A stretch of DNA of 64,000 nucleotides from an uncultured Collinsella sp. (GCA_902465265.1 CABQMF010000006.1:1-64000); one strand, 5' to 3'; positions 24,290 through 34,242 are shown, numbered from the stretch's first letter. The notes: generated by a model not told the origin, from the letters alone. Translations and numbers: made by a program.

Positions 24290-27004
24290 ATGGCAAAAGT
24301 CCGTGTGTCCACCCTGGCCAAAGAGTTCGGCATGACCTCCAAGGAACTGATGGGTCATCTCGCCGAAATGAAGATTCCCGCTAAGTCCGCTTCCTCCGCC
24401 CTGGAGGACGCTTACGTCGCCATGGTCCGCAAGCAGCTCGCCTCGGTGATCGAGGCCCGCGCCCAGGAAGTCGAGGCCGCCAAGCAGGCCGAGGAACAGG
24501 CCGCTGCCGCCGAGGAGGCAGCACGCGCTGCCGAGGCAGAGCGCGAGCGCATCGCCGCCGAGAAGGCACGCGAGGAGGAGCGCCGCCAGTTCGCAGCCGC
24601 CCAGGCTGCCGAGGAGGCCGCCCGCGCCGAGGCCGAGGCTAAGAAGAAGGCCGAGCAGGAGCGCCTTGCCCGCGAGAAGGAGGAGGCTGCCCGCGAGGCC
24701 CAGCGCCGCGCCGTTCCCGCTTCCGATTCCGGTTCGCGTTTCCGTTCGCTGCTCGACCAGATCGCCGCACAGGAGACCGTGCTCAAGGAGAAGAAGGACG
24801 CCGAGGAGAAGGCCAAGGCCGAGCGCGCTGCCGAGCGCGGCAACCGTCGTGGCGGCAACAACGACCGTCGCGGTGGCCGTCGTAACGATCGCAACGCCTC
24901 CGACAACAACTCCGAGCGCAACGCCTCCGAGAGCCGTCCCCACAGCCATCGCACCAACGCCAGCAACAACGTCGCTGCCGGTATGGACTTCCCCAACCCC
25001 GACAAGCAGGGCAAGGGCAAGAAGCGCAAGGGCGGTCACAACAACGAAGAGGACCACTACAGCCGCATGGCTCGCGAGGCCGAGGAGTACAGCCGCGAGA
25101 AGGTACTCGAGGAGGCTCGTGCCGCCGTCGAGGAGGCCTCTCGTGAGTCCACCGGTCGCCGCAAAAAGCGCAAGGAGAAGCGCGAGCGCGAGGCCGCAAA
25201 GGCTCAGGAGGAGCGCAAGATTGAGGAGGCGCTGGCCCAGGGCGTGAACCCCGAGGAGCTCGACGCCATCAAGGTTTCCCAGGGCGTTACCGTCCAGGAG
25301 CTCGCTGAGGCGCTCGACGTTCCGGCCAACGACATCATCAAGCGCCTGTTCCTGCTGGGCACGCCGCTTACCATGACGCAGTCCATGTCCGACGACCTCG
25401 TCGAGCTCGTTGCCGACGACCTGGGCCGCCAGATCAAGATCATCACCCCCGAGGAGGAGAACACCTTCTCGTTCTATGACGATCCCGCCGACCTTAAGCC
25501 GCGCGCCCCGGTCGTCACCGTCATGGGCCACGTCGACCACGGCAAGACGAGCCTCCTCGATGCCATCCGTCACACCGGCGTCGCTGCCGGCGAGGCGGGC
25601 GGCATTACGCAGGCCATCGGCGCTTCGCAGGTCATGATCAACGACCGCAAGATCACCTTCATCGATACCCCCGGTCACGCGACCTTTACGGCCATGCGTG
25701 CCCGCGGCGCCAAGGTGACCGATATCGTCATCCTGATCGTGGCCGCCGACGACGGCGTCATGCCCCAGACCATCGAGTCGATCAACCACGCCAAGGCCGC
25801 CGGCGTTCCCATCGTCGTCGCCGTCAACAAGATCGATAAGCCGGGTGCCAACCCCGACCGTGTGCGCCAGGAGCTCACCGAGTACGGCATCATCCCCGAG
25901 GAGTGGGGCGGACAGAACATGTTCGTCAACATCTCGGCCAAGCAGAAGATTGGTATCGACGACCTGCTCGAGACCGTGCTGCTCCAGGCCGACGTGCTCG
26001 AGCTCAAGGCCAACCCTGACACCTTCGCTTCGGGCAACGTCCTCGAGGCTAAGCTCGATAAGGGCCGCGGCTCGGTTGCCACCGTGCTCGTGACCCGCGG
26101 TACCCTGCACGTGGGCGACACGCTGGTCGCCGGCCTCACCTATGGCCGCGTCCGCGCCATGCTCGACCCCAAGGGCAACGCCGTTACCGAGGCCGGTCCT
26201 TCCGACGCCGTCGAGATCTTGGGTCTGCAGTCCGTCCCCAACGCCGGCGACGAGTTCCGCGTATTCGAGGACGAGCGCGAGGCCCGCGCCCTGGCCGACG
26301 AGCGTTCACTCAAGGCCCGTATCGAGGAGCAGAGCCGCGTGAAGCACGTGACGCTCGAGAACCTCTTCGAGACCATCGCCGACGCCGAGGTCAAGGAGCT
26401 CAACCTGATCATCAAGGCCGACGTCCAGGGCTCCATCGAGGCCCTTCAGGACTCCCTCGACAAGATGGATCAGTCCGAGGTGCGCATCAACACGATTCAC
26501 TCCGCGGTCGGCGCCATCAACGAGACCGACGTCGTCCTGGCCGACGCCTCCAACGCCATCATCATTGGCTTTGGCGTCCGTCCCGACGGCAAGGCCCGCT
26601 CCGCCGCCGAGCGCGAGGGCGTCGAGATCCGTTGCTACGACGTCATCTACAAGTGCCTCGAGGATCTCGACGCTGCCCGCATCGGCATGCTCAAGCCCAC
26701 CGAGGTTGAGGTCTCCACGGGTACTGCGACCGTCCTGGACACCTTCAAGGTGCCCAAAGTCGGTATCGCCGCCGGTGTCCGCGTCGAAGAGGGCGAGATC
26801 GCCGCGACCGATTCCGTGCGCCTGGTGCGCGACGGCATTGTGGTCTTCAACGGCAAGATCGCCTCGATGCGCCACTACAAGGACGAGGCCAAGAGCCTCA
26901 AGAGCGGCTCCGAGGGCGGTATTGGCCTGGAGAACTTCCAGGACATCAAGCCTGGCGACACCATTGAGGGCTACCGCATCGACCAGGTTGCCCGTACCGA
27001 GTAG
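24290..27004 (+). CDS. infB: Translation initiation factor IF-2
   Basis: GTPase that delivers initiator tRNA to the ribosome. 904 residues: IF2-N domain (1-~55), a long Glu/Ala/Arg-rich coiled coil (~60-180), an Asn/Arg/Gly-rich linker, a second IF2-N domain (~320-370), then the G domain with G1 GHVDHGKT (413-420), DTPGHATFT, NKID, and the beta-barrel and C1/C2 domains. Start ATG 24290 after GTAGGTG. Members of rimP-nusA-infB-rbfA are in the standard order. Confidence 0.96.
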   Translation: MAKVRVSTLAKEFGMTSKELMGHLAEMKIPAKSASSALEDAYVAMVRKQLASVIEARAQEVEAAKQAEEQAAAAEEAARAAEAERERIAAEKAREEERRQFAAAQAAEEAARAEAEAKKKAEQERLAREKEEAAREAQRRAVPASDSGSRFRSLLDQIAAQETVLKEKKDAEEKAKAERAAERGNRRGGNNDRRGGRRNDRNASDNNSERNASESRPHSHRTNASNNVAAGMDFPNPDKQGKGKKRKGGHNNEEDHYSRMAREAEEYSREKVLEEARAAVEEASRESTGRRKKRKEKREREAAKAQEERKIEEALAQGVNPEELDAIKVSQGVTVQELAEALDVPANDIIKRLFLLGTPLTMTQSMSDDLVELVADDLGRQIKIITPEEENTFSFYDDPADLKPRAPVVTVMGHVDHGKTSLLDAIRHTGVAAGEAGGITQAIGASQVMINDRKITFIDTPGHATFTAMRARGAKVTDIVILIVAADDGVMPQTIESINHAKAAGVPIVVAVNKIDKPGANPDRVRQELTEYGIIPEEWGGQNMFVNISAKQKIGIDDLLETVLLQADVLELKANPDTFASGNVLEAKLDKGRGSVATVLVTRGTLHVGDTLVAGLTYGRVRAMLDPKGNAVTEAGPSDAVEILGLQSVPNAGDEFRVFEDEREARALADERSLKARIEEQSRVKHVTLENLFETIADAEVKELNLIIKADVQGSIEALQDSLDKMDQSEVRINTIHSAVGAINETDVVLADASNAIIIGFGVRPDGKARSAAEREGVEIRCYDVIYKCLEDLDAARIGMLKPTEVEVSTGTATVLDTFKVPKVGIAAGVRVEEGEIAATDSVRLVRDGIVVFNGKIASMRHYKDEAKSLKSGSEGGIGLENFQDIKPGDTIEGYRIDQVARTE

Positions 27005-27015
27005 GGGGTAGCGCT

Positions 27016-27426
27016 ATGAAGCAAACGCAGGCAACCCGCCGTCTGGGCGAGCAGCTTCGCGAGAAGCTCGGTTATATCCTGCTCTTTGAGGTTTCCGATC
27101 CGCGTCTCGACCTGGTTACCCTGACCGCGGTCGAGGTCGCGGTGGACCGTTCGTTCGCGCGCGTGTACGTGTCGTGCGACGCGAGCCGCTACGACGAGGT
27201 CATGGAGGCGCTCGCCAGCGCCAAGGGCCGCATTCGTAGCCTGTTGGCCCGCTCGCTCGATTGGCGCGTTACGCCCGAGCTCGATTTTCGCATCGATCGC
27301 TCGACCGATGAGGCCGAGCGCATCACGCGTGCGCTGGAAAACGTTCCCGCCACGCTTGCGATCGAAAAGGACGAGGACGGCTATCCAATAGCGGATGCCG
27401 CCCAGGAGGCAGCTTTTGATGAGTAA
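27016..27426 (+). CDS. rbfA: Ribosome-binding factor A
   Basis: 136-residue 30S maturation factor with a single KH-like fold; the family pattern VSDPRLDLVTLTAVEVAVD and RVTPELDFRIDRS is present. ATG 27016 follows GTAGGGGGTAG. Its end overlaps nrnA by 8 bases, indicating coupled translation. Confidence 0.94.
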   Translation: MKQTQATRRLGEQLREKLGYILLFEVSDPRLDLVTLTAVEVAVDRSFARVYVSCDASRYDEVMEALASAKGRIRSLLARSLDWRVTPELDFRIDRSTDEAERITRALENVPATLAIEKDEDGYPIADAAQEAAFDE

Positions 27427-28462
27427 TTCCGCCGACCTCGCATCGTGCGAGTCTGCAGATATTCAGCGACGCATCCTCGAGCTCATCGAGGGTGCGTCCT
27501 CCATTGCGATTTCGGGACATACGTCTCCCGATGGCGACGCCCTGGGCTCCGTGCTGGGCCTGGGCTTATCGCTTATGAAGTTTTTCCCCAACAAGGACAT
27601 TGCCCTGCTGCTGGCAGACGATGATCCGGTTCCGCGCATCTACCGCTTTATGGAGGGCGCCGACCGTCTGGTGCCGGCATCTGCGTATACCGGCAATCCG
27701 GACCTGTTCATCTCGGTGGACGTGCCGGTCGTCGAGCGTCTGAACAACTCAGCCGAGGTGCTTCACCGCTCGTCGCATGTGGTGTGCTTCGATCACCATC
27801 CGGCGCGCGAGGAATTTGCCGAGCTGAGCCTGAGGTGCGTCGACGCCGCTGCCTGCGCCATGATCATCGACCGCTTTTTGGATAATTGCGGCATTGTGGC
27901 TCGCGATGGTGTCGCGACCTGCCTTCTGTGCGGCCTGGTGACCGATACCGGTCGTTTTCAGTACCAAAACGCCGATGCCGCTGCGTTCCATGCCGCCTCG
28001 CGCCTGGTCGCGCACGGTGCCGATCCGGCGCGTGTTGCGCTCGAGGTCTACCAGAGCATGCGCGTAGAGTTCTTGCATCTCAAGTCCATCGTTATGGGCC
28101 GCATCAAGACCGTGGCGCACGGTCGCGTGGCATATAGTTATGCGTTCCAGAGCGACCTCGAGGCCTGCGGCGTCACTTCGGACGAGTGCGACGGCCTGGT
28201 CGATGTGGTGCGTTCGGTGATGGGCGTGGAGGTCTGCCTGTTCCTGAAAGGCATTGAGGGCGATACCAAGGTGCGCGGCAACCTGCGCTCCAAGGGCGAC
28301 CTCGATGTGTCCGAGATCGCTGCCAACTTTGGCGGTGGCGGGCATCATGCCGCCGCCGGCTTTTCCAACAACGGAACGATTCGCGAGACGCTCGCCGTTG
28401 CACTTCCCATGCTGGCCGAGCTGGTAGGGGAGGATCCCGCTTCGGTGACCGTCGAGCTCTAA
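27419..28462 (+). CDS. nrnA: DHH-family oligoribonuclease / pAp phosphatase
   Basis: 347-residue DHH/DHHA1 phosphoesterase that degrades short RNAs and 3'-phosphoadenosine-5'-phosphate. Motif I reads SGHTSPDGDALGS, the DHH motif is FDHHPA, and the DHHA1 domain has GGGGHHAAAG. ATG 27419 is chosen over a frame-matched upstream start because AGGAGGCAG precedes it. It sits between rbfA and truB as in many Gram-positives. Confidence 0.9.
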   Translation: MSNSADLASCESADIQRRILELIEGASSIAISGHTSPDGDALGSVLGLGLSLMKFFPNKDIALLLADDDPVPRIYRFMEGADRLVPASAYTGNPDLFISVDVPVVERLNNSAEVLHRSSHVVCFDHHPAREEFAELSLRCVDAAACAMIIDRFLDNCGIVARDGVATCLLCGLVTDTGRFQYQNADAAAFHAASRLVAHGADPARVALEVYQSMRVEFLHLKSIVMGRIKTVAHGRVAYSYAFQSDLEACGVTSDECDGLVDVVRSVMGVEVCLFLKGIEGDTKVRGNLRSKGDLDVSEIAANFGGGGHHAAAGFSNNGTIRETLAVALPMLAELVGEDPASVTVEL

Positions 28463-28477
28463 CATTTTGGATGGTAC

Positions 28478-29410
28478 ATGGCTCGTCGTACGCCTTCTCA
28501 ATTGAATATGCTGCTCGCCGTCGATAAGCCGGTGGGCTGTACGTCCCACGACGTGGTATCGCAGTGCCGACGCGCCCTCCATGAGCGACGCGTCGGCCAT
28601 GCCGGTACGCTCGACCCCATGGCCTCGGGTGTCATGGTGGTGGGCGTGGGCCAGGCGACCCGTCTGCTGGGCATGCTAACCCTCGATACCAAAAGTTATG
28701 TCGCCGACATTTCGTTTGGTATCGAGACCAATACCGATGACGCGGAGGGCGAGGCTGTTCGCACGGTGCCCGTTGCCCCCGAGCTGCGCGATCTCGCTTA
28801 CGCCCGTGAGCAGCTGGCCGCTATGCTTGGCCCGCAGATGCAGGTGCCGCCAGCGTTTTCGGCCATCTCGGTCAATGGCGTTCGCGCCTATAAGAGCGCT
28901 CGCGAGGGCAATGCGGTTGACTTGCCTCCGCGCCCCGTCGAGGTCTATGCCGCCGACCTGATCGCCGTGAGCGGCGAGGGCGATACGTGCGTCTGGACCG
29001 TGGCATTTTCGGTAAGCAAGGGCACCTACATTCGTGCGCTCGCTCGCGATCTGGGTCGTGCCTGTGATAGTGCTGCGCATATTTCCGCGCTGCGCCGTAC
29101 GGCCTCCGGCGTGGTTTCCATTGGCGCCTGCCATGCGGTAGAGGAGCTCTCTGCCGAGTCCGCTGCCGGCTTCGCTCTGGATCCTATCGCCGCCCTTGGT
29201 GCCACGCGTGTCGATTTGCCGGGCAATCTTGCAGACGACCTGCTTTGTGGTCGCCGCATTCCCGTTGAACGCGCGCTTGCGGATTTCGATATGGCGAAGG
29301 CGCCGTTCGCGCTCGTGCTCGAGGGTGGACTGAAGGCGCTTGCTCGTATCGAGGGCGGCCGCTTTGTGATGGAGCACGTCTTTCCGCAGGCGATCGGCGG
29401 TGTTCGATGA
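28478..29410 (+). CDS. truB: tRNA pseudouridine-55 synthase
   Basis: Makes pseudouridine at position 55 of the T-loop in tRNAs. 310 residues; the catalytic aspartate is D46 in HAGTLDPMASG, and KPVGCTSHDVV and KGTYIRALARDLG are conserved. Its stop overlaps the ribF start (ATGA). Confidence 0.95.
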   Translation: MARRTPSQLNMLLAVDKPVGCTSHDVVSQCRRALHERRVGHAGTLDPMASGVMVVGVGQATRLLGMLTLDTKSYVADISFGIETNTDDAEGEAVRTVPVAPELRDLAYAREQLAAMLGPQMQVPPAFSAISVNGVRAYKSAREGNAVDLPPRPVEVYAADLIAVSGEGDTCVWTVAFSVSKGTYIRALARDLGRACDSAAHISALRRTASGVVSIGACHAVEELSAESAAGFALDPIAALGATRVDLPGNLADDLLCGRRIPVERALADFDMAKAPFALVLEGGLKALARIEGGRFVMEHVFPQAIGGVR

Positions 29411-30414
29411 TGCTGGCGCCCCACGAGCTCGCGCGTATCTTTTTCGCGGGTGAGTTGGATGAGGCCCGTATCGTTTCTGCCGATGCATTTGATGGATGCG
29501 AGTTCTTGGGTGCCGCTTCGATCGCCATTGGCGTGTTTGATGGCGTACATCGTGGGCACCAAGAGCTGATCGATGCGGTTATTCGCGATGCGCATGACCA
29601 CGGCAGCAGAGCGGTCGTGGTCACCTTCGATCCTGATCCGGACGTCGTGGTGAGTCCTTCGCCCGCTCAAAAATTGATGACGACGGCCGACCGCTTGCAT
29701 GCCCTGGCTCAAACCGGGGTCGATGCGGTGGTGGCCGTTCCCTTTACGCCCGCCGTGGCGGCACTCGACCATGTCGGGTTTCTGGCGCTGTTGTCGCGTG
29801 TTGTCGACATTCGCTCCATTCGTGTAGGCAGCGACTTTAGGCTCGGCCGCGGCGGCGCTTCGGGCGTTGCCGAGATGCGCGCCTGGGGCACTGAGCGTGG
29901 GGTTGACGTTTACGGTCACGACCTGCTCTGCGTTAACGGGCAGTCCATCTGCGCCACTCGTATCCGCCATGAGCTGGGTCAGGGTCATGTGGAGCTGGCC
30001 GCAGAGCTTCTCGGCCGTCCCTATATGCTGCGCGGTGTTGTGGCGGCTGGCCGTCACGAGGGCTCCGACATGGGCTTTCCCACGGCAAACATCCAGGTGC
30101 CCGACGGCATCCAAGTGCCTGCCGATGGCGTCTATGAGGGTCTGGTGCTGGTCGGCGATAACGTATGGCCTGCTGCCGTAAACGTCGGCCTGCCGCCGAC
30201 CTATGCCGATGATGCCGCCTCGGCGCATCTCGAGGCCAACTTGATCGGCTATGCGGGTGACCTGTATGGCGCCTCGGTGTCGCTGGCATTTACGCGCTGG
30301 CTGCGTCCGTCTCGCGTGTTCGATTCCCTGGACGAGTTGATCGCGACCGTCGAGGGTAATATCGACGATATCCGTCATAACTTGGGTGAGCAGGGGGTGA
30401 GCATCCGTGATTAG
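29407..30414 (+). CDS. ribF: Bifunctional riboflavin kinase / FAD synthetase
   Basis: Converts riboflavin to FMN and FAD. 335 residues: N-terminal adenylyltransferase domain with AIGVFDGVHRGHQ and GSDFRLGRGG, and C-terminal kinase domain with FPTANI and NVGLPPT. The N-terminus carries about 30 residues before the first strand. ATGA overlap with truB; its 3' end overlaps dnaG by 8 bases. Confidence 0.94.
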   Translation: MMLAPHELARIFFAGELDEARIVSADAFDGCEFLGAASIAIGVFDGVHRGHQELIDAVIRDAHDHGSRAVVVTFDPDPDVVVSPSPAQKLMTTADRLHALAQTGVDAVVAVPFTPAVAALDHVGFLALLSRVVDIRSIRVGSDFRLGRGGASGVAEMRAWGTERGVDVYGHDLLCVNGQSICATRIRHELGQGHVELAAELLGRPYMLRGVVAAGRHEGSDMGFPTANIQVPDGIQVPADGVYEGLVLVGDNVWPAAVNVGLPPTYADDAASAHLEANLIGYAGDLYGASVSLAFTRWLRPSRVFDSLDELIATVEGNIDDIRHNLGEQGVSIRD

Positions 30415-32521
30415 CGATGAAGAAAAAGATCAGGTACGCGCGGCGTCGGACCTGGTTGCCATCGTGCAGGAGACGGTTGAGCTCAAGCCCCGCGGCCATG
30501 AGTTTTGGGGCTGCTGCCCGTTTCATGGCGAAAAGACCCCATCGTTTCACATTATCCCTGCTACGCAGGTGTGGCACTGCTTTGGCTGCGGCGAGGGCGG
30601 CGACGTCTTTACCTATATCATGAAGCGCGAGAACCTGAGCTTTCCCGAGTCGATCCGCTATTTGGCCGATCGTGCGGGCATTGAACTGCACGATACCGGT
30701 GCGCAGCGCGATCGCGGCACCAAGCGTGCCCGCATCTACGACCTGTGCGCCGAGACGGCTCAGTTCTACCACACCATGCTTATGCGCGGTAAGGACAGCC
30801 GTCCGCGCGAGTACTTTGCCAGTCGTGGCATGGGCGGAGATGTCTGTCGCCGCTACTGCCTGGGCTTTGCGCCGGGTCGCAACGCGCTGGTGTCGCATCT
30901 GTCGCAGGCGGGCTTTACCCCGCAGGAGATGATCGATGCCAACGTGGCCGTGAGCCGTGGGCGCGGGCAGCTCGCGGACCGTTTTTACGACCGCGTGATG
31001 TTTCCCATCTTTGATGAGCAGGGTCACAATATCGCCTTTGGCGGGCGCATCATGGGCGATGGTCAGCCTAAGTACCTCAACACCGCCGAGACGAGCGTGT
31101 TTCATAAAAAGCGAAACCTCTATGGCTTTAACTGGGCCAAGGAGTTTATCGTCGCGCAGGATACCGCCATCGTGGTGGAGGGCTATACCGACTGCATCGC
31201 CTGCTGGGAGGCAGGGATCAAAAACGTCGTTGCCACGCTGGGCACGGCGCTGACGGAACATCACGTTAAGACACTCACCCGTTTTGCCAAGCGCATTGTA
31301 TATATGTTCGATGGCGACGCTGCCGGTCAAAAGGCTGCCCGTCGCGCGATTCAGTTTATCGAGCAGGATTCGATGGACCTGCGCTGCGTGGTGCTTCCCG
31401 ACGGCAACGACCCCATGGAGTTCATCACGGCGCATGGCGGCCAGGAACTTCAGGCGCGCATTGACGCGGCCGAGCCCCTCATGGACTTTGTCTATCGTTC
31501 GCTGCAGGAGTCGAGCGACATTACCACGCCGGGCGGTCGCGCCAAAGCGCTCGAGGACGCGCTGACGCTCATCTACCCGCTGCGTGACAGTTATATGATC
31601 GACACGTACTTTATCCAGATTGCCGATCTGCTGGGTTTGGACCTGGAGACCGTGCGTGCGAGCTCCGGCCGTGTGTTTCGCGATGTCGCCAAGCGAGAGG
31701 ACGGCGAGCGCCGGCGTGAGCAGAGCTACGAGCGTCAACGCGCGCAAGCCGAGCGCGCGGGCAGCGCGGGCGGTCGGGCGTCTGGTTCGCAGGGGACGTC
31801 TCGCGGTGCCAGGGCCGCGGGTGCGACGCCACCGGTGTCCGCACCGGTCGAGGAGGACCCGTACGACTACGTTCCGCTTGATGCCTATGGTGCCGCGCCG
31901 GTGGAGGTCGACGAGGATTTGCCGCCAATCGATGTGCCAGCGGGGATGGAAAGCGCTGCGCCCGTTGCCGATAGTTCAAGCGCGGCGGCAGCTCCGTCGA
32001 TGCCGATTGTTTTGACCGATCTGGAGCGGAAATCCCTGGCGGGGGAGCGTGAGCTGCTGACGATGCTCACGAGCTACCCCGATCTGTTCCGCACGTATGC
32101 CGACCGCATTTGTTCTATCGAGTGGGTTGACCCGCGTCACGAGTCCATTGCGTGGGCCGTGCTCGCGACACCACCGGGAACCGATCCTGCGGCCTGCATG
32201 GATGCGGCGCGTGCGGTGTGTCCCGAGGCGGCGTCGCTCGTCAGCGCCGGGCGCATCTCGGCAACGAGTAAGCACCCGACCGAGACGAATATCGTCTTTA
32301 TGCTCGATACGCTCGAGCTCTACACCATCAAACGTCGCATGCGAGCCGCGCAGGCCAAGTTGCGCCAGGACCGTTCACTCGACGATGAGGCCCGTCGCGT
32401 GCTGACGATGCAGGCGGTGCAAGATTCACAGCGCCAGCGCGAGCTCCAAAAGTCGATCGGTGGCGTGGCCGACCCGTTCCGTTTGATCGGTTTGGAGACC
32501 GCGGGTGCCGATCAGGCCTAG
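30407..32521 (+). CDS. dnaG: DNA primase
   Basis: Synthesises RNA primers at the replication fork. 704 residues from GTG 30407. The CHC2 zinc ribbon is complete (C37, H40, C58, C61), the TOPRIM core has VVEGYTDCIACW and YMFDGDAAGQKAA. A ~110-residue low-complexity Gly/Ser/Ala/Pro and acidic linker (~435-545) separates the core from a helical C-terminal DnaB-binding domain, which makes the protein about 100 residues longer than typical. Located between ribF and rpoD; primase next to the primary sigma factor is the classical macromolecular-synthesis arrangement. Confidence 0.95.
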   Translation: MISDEEKDQVRAASDLVAIVQETVELKPRGHEFWGCCPFHGEKTPSFHIIPATQVWHCFGCGEGGDVFTYIMKRENLSFPESIRYLADRAGIELHDTGAQRDRGTKRARIYDLCAETAQFYHTMLMRGKDSRPREYFASRGMGGDVCRRYCLGFAPGRNALVSHLSQAGFTPQEMIDANVAVSRGRGQLADRFYDRVMFPIFDEQGHNIAFGGRIMGDGQPKYLNTAETSVFHKKRNLYGFNWAKEFIVAQDTAIVVEGYTDCIACWEAGIKNVVATLGTALTEHHVKTLTRFAKRIVYMFDGDAAGQKAARRAIQFIEQDSMDLRCVVLPDGNDPMEFITAHGGQELQARIDAAEPLMDFVYRSLQESSDITTPGGRAKALEDALTLIYPLRDSYMIDTYFIQIADLLGLDLETVRASSGRVFRDVAKREDGERRREQSYERQRAQAERAGSAGGRASGSQGTSRGARAAGATPPVSAPVEEDPYDYVPLDAYGAAPVEVDEDLPPIDVPAGMESAAPVADSSSAAAAPSMPIVLTDLERKSLAGERELLTMLTSYPDLFRTYADRICSIEWVDPRHESIAWAVLATPPGTDPAACMDAARAVCPEAASLVSAGRISATSKHPTETNIVFMLDTLELYTIKRRMRAAQAKLRQDRSLDDEARRVLTMQAVQDSQRQRELQKSIGGVADPFRLIGLETAGADQA

Positions 32522-32631
32522 ATGTTGTGGTCAACCAGCGTATTCTCGCCTATATCCTGTCTTTATTTTGGGTATAGACGTTCATGTGTGTGCTAAAGTA
32601 TTGAGTCCTGTGGACTACGAAGGGAGAATCT

Positions 32632-33972
32632 GTGCCAAAAAAGACTGAGAGCACGGGTACTGGGCTGGAATCCTACGTTGCAAAGCTCATGGGCAACGGC
32701 TCAAACAGGACTTCGGTAACCGAGGACGAGATTCAGGTCGCCCTGAAGGATATCGATGTTTCTGATGAGCAGCTCAACGCGGTGTATTCCGCGCTGCGCA
32801 ACAGCGGCATCCAGATTATCTCCGCGAGCGGAAACGACGACGCCTCGATGGGCGTCGACGATGACGATAACGATACCGACGATTTCGACGATGACGAGCA
32901 CGATTCCGGCTCGCTTGACGATCACGAGCTTAAGATGGCCCGCCAGGCCGATGCCGAGATGGGCTCTTCCAAGAGCAAGAAGAAGCGCACCGTGCGCACG
33001 TCTCGTTCGCGTTCGCGCGTGCGCGGCATCGATGCCTCCACGGTGATGCTGACCGGCGACCCGGTTCGTATGTACCTCAAGGAGATCGGCAAGGTCGACC
33101 TGCTGACCGCATCTGAAGAGGTCGATCTGGCCATGAAGATCGAGGCCGGTCTCGAGGCTACCGAGAAGCTCGAGGCTGCCGATGCAGGCGAGATCGAACT
33201 TACACGCGCCGAGATGCGTCGTCTTACGCGTATCGAGAACGTTGGTCTTGAGGCCAAGCAGGCGCTCATCAGCGCTAACCTGCGTCTGGTCGTATCCATC
33301 GCCAAGCGCTATGTCGGCCGTGGCATGCTGTTCCTGGATCTGATCCAGGAGGGCAACCTCGGTCTGATCCGCGCCGTCGAGAAGTTCGACTACCAGAAGG
33401 GCTTCAAGTTCTCCACGTACGCCACGTGGTGGATCCGTCAGGCCATTACGCGCGCTATTGCCGACCAGGCCCGTACCATCCGTATTCCCGTGCACATGGT
33501 CGAGACCATCAACAAGCTCGTACGCGTGCAGCGCCAGCTCCTCCAGGACCTGGGTCGCGACCCGACCCCCGAGGAGATCGGTGCCGAGATGGACATGAGC
33601 GCCGACCGCGTCCGCGAGATTCAGAAGATTTCGCAGGAGCCCGTGTCGCTCGAGACCCCGATCGGCGAGGAAGAGGATTCCCAGCTGGGCGACTTCATCG
33701 AGGACTCCCAGGCTATCGTTCCGCCCGATGCCGCTAGTTTCTCCATGCTGCAGGAGCAGCTCACCCAGGTGCTCGATTCGCTTGCCGATCGCGAGCGCAA
33801 GGTTATCGAGCTGCGTTTTGGCCTTGTCGACGGACATCCCCGCACGCTCGAGGAAGTCGGTCGCGAGTTTGGCGTCACGCGCGAGCGTATCCGCCAGATC
33901 GAGTCCAAGACCCTGGCCAAGCTCCGCCACCCGAGCCGTTCCAGCAAGCTCAAGGACTACATCGAAAGCTAG
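32632..33972 (+). CDS. rpoD: Primary RNA polymerase sigma factor
   Basis: 446-residue sigma-70 protein. Region 1.1-like N-terminus, a very acidic Asp-rich stretch (~82-105) and a basic Lys/Arg patch precede region 1.2 (DPVRMYLKEIG). Region 2 is standard (NLRLVVSIAKRYVGRG; GFKFSTYATWWIRQAI), as is region 4.2 with the helix-turn-helix (TLEEVGREFGVTRERIRQIE). Start GTG 32632 with GAAGGGAG upstream. Confidence 0.96.
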   Translation: MPKKTESTGTGLESYVAKLMGNGSNRTSVTEDEIQVALKDIDVSDEQLNAVYSALRNSGIQIISASGNDDASMGVDDDDNDTDDFDDDEHDSGSLDDHELKMARQADAEMGSSKSKKKRTVRTSRSRSRVRGIDASTVMLTGDPVRMYLKEIGKVDLLTASEEVDLAMKIEAGLEATEKLEAADAGEIELTRAEMRRLTRIENVGLEAKQALISANLRLVVSIAKRYVGRGMLFLDLIQEGNLGLIRAVEKFDYQKGFKFSTYATWWIRQAITRAIADQARTIRIPVHMVETINKLVRVQRQLLQDLGRDPTPEEIGAEMDMSADRVREIQKISQEPVSLETPIGEEEDSQLGDFIEDSQAIVPPDAASFSMLQEQLTQVLDSLADRERKVIELRFGLVDGHPRTLEEVGREFGVTRERIRQIESKTLAKLRHPSRSSKLKDYIES

Positions 33973-33982
33973 TCAAGCAAGA

Positions 33983-34018
33983 AGCGCCCTCAAGCACATC
34001 CGCTTGGGGCGCTTTCAT
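33983..34018 (+). terminator. Terminator after rpoD
   Basis: GCGCCCTCAAG-type stem pairing with CTTGGGGCGC around a short loop, then TTTCATG; located about 10 bases after the rpoD stop. Confidence 0.75.
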
Positions 34019-34019
34019 G

Positions 34020-34075
34020 TAGTCATTGGGGACGTTCTTGAATGACTAGTCGTTTAAGAACGTCCCCAATGACTA
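34020..34075. repeat. GGGGACGTTCTT palindrome, full copy
   Basis: Arms 34020-34039 and 34056-34075 are perfect 20-bp reverse complements; the 16-base loop itself contains GACTAGTC. Partial or diverged copies occur at 54328-54350 and 61782-61824. Confidence 0.8.
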
Positions 34076-34101
34076 GGTCGGAAAATTTCTTAAAAAAGTT
34101 C

Positions 34102-34129
34102 TTGCCCTTCGTCCAATCGTCCGTATAAT
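34102..34129 (+). promoter_or_regulatory. Promoter of the tRNA-Asn pair
   Basis: TTGCCC (34102-34107), 16-base spacer, TATAAT (34124-34129), 30 bases before the first tRNA. Confidence 0.75.
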
Positions 34130-34159
34130 AAACTTCGTTGCTTGAGAGCACGCACCTAT

Positions 34160-34234
34160 TCCTCGGTAGCTCAATGGTAGAGCACGCGGCTGTTAACCGC
34201 GCTGTTGTAGGTTCGAGTCCTACCCGGGGAGCCA
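34160..34234 (+). tRNA. tRNA-Asn (GTT), copy 1
   Basis: 75 bases including encoded CCA. Acceptor TCCTCGG pairs with CCGGGGA (one T-G pair); D-arm AGCTCAATGGTAGAGC; anticodon loop CTGTTAA with GTT; T-loop GGTTCGAGTCC; discriminator G. Confidence 0.97.
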
Positions 34235-34242
34235 GAATTTTT

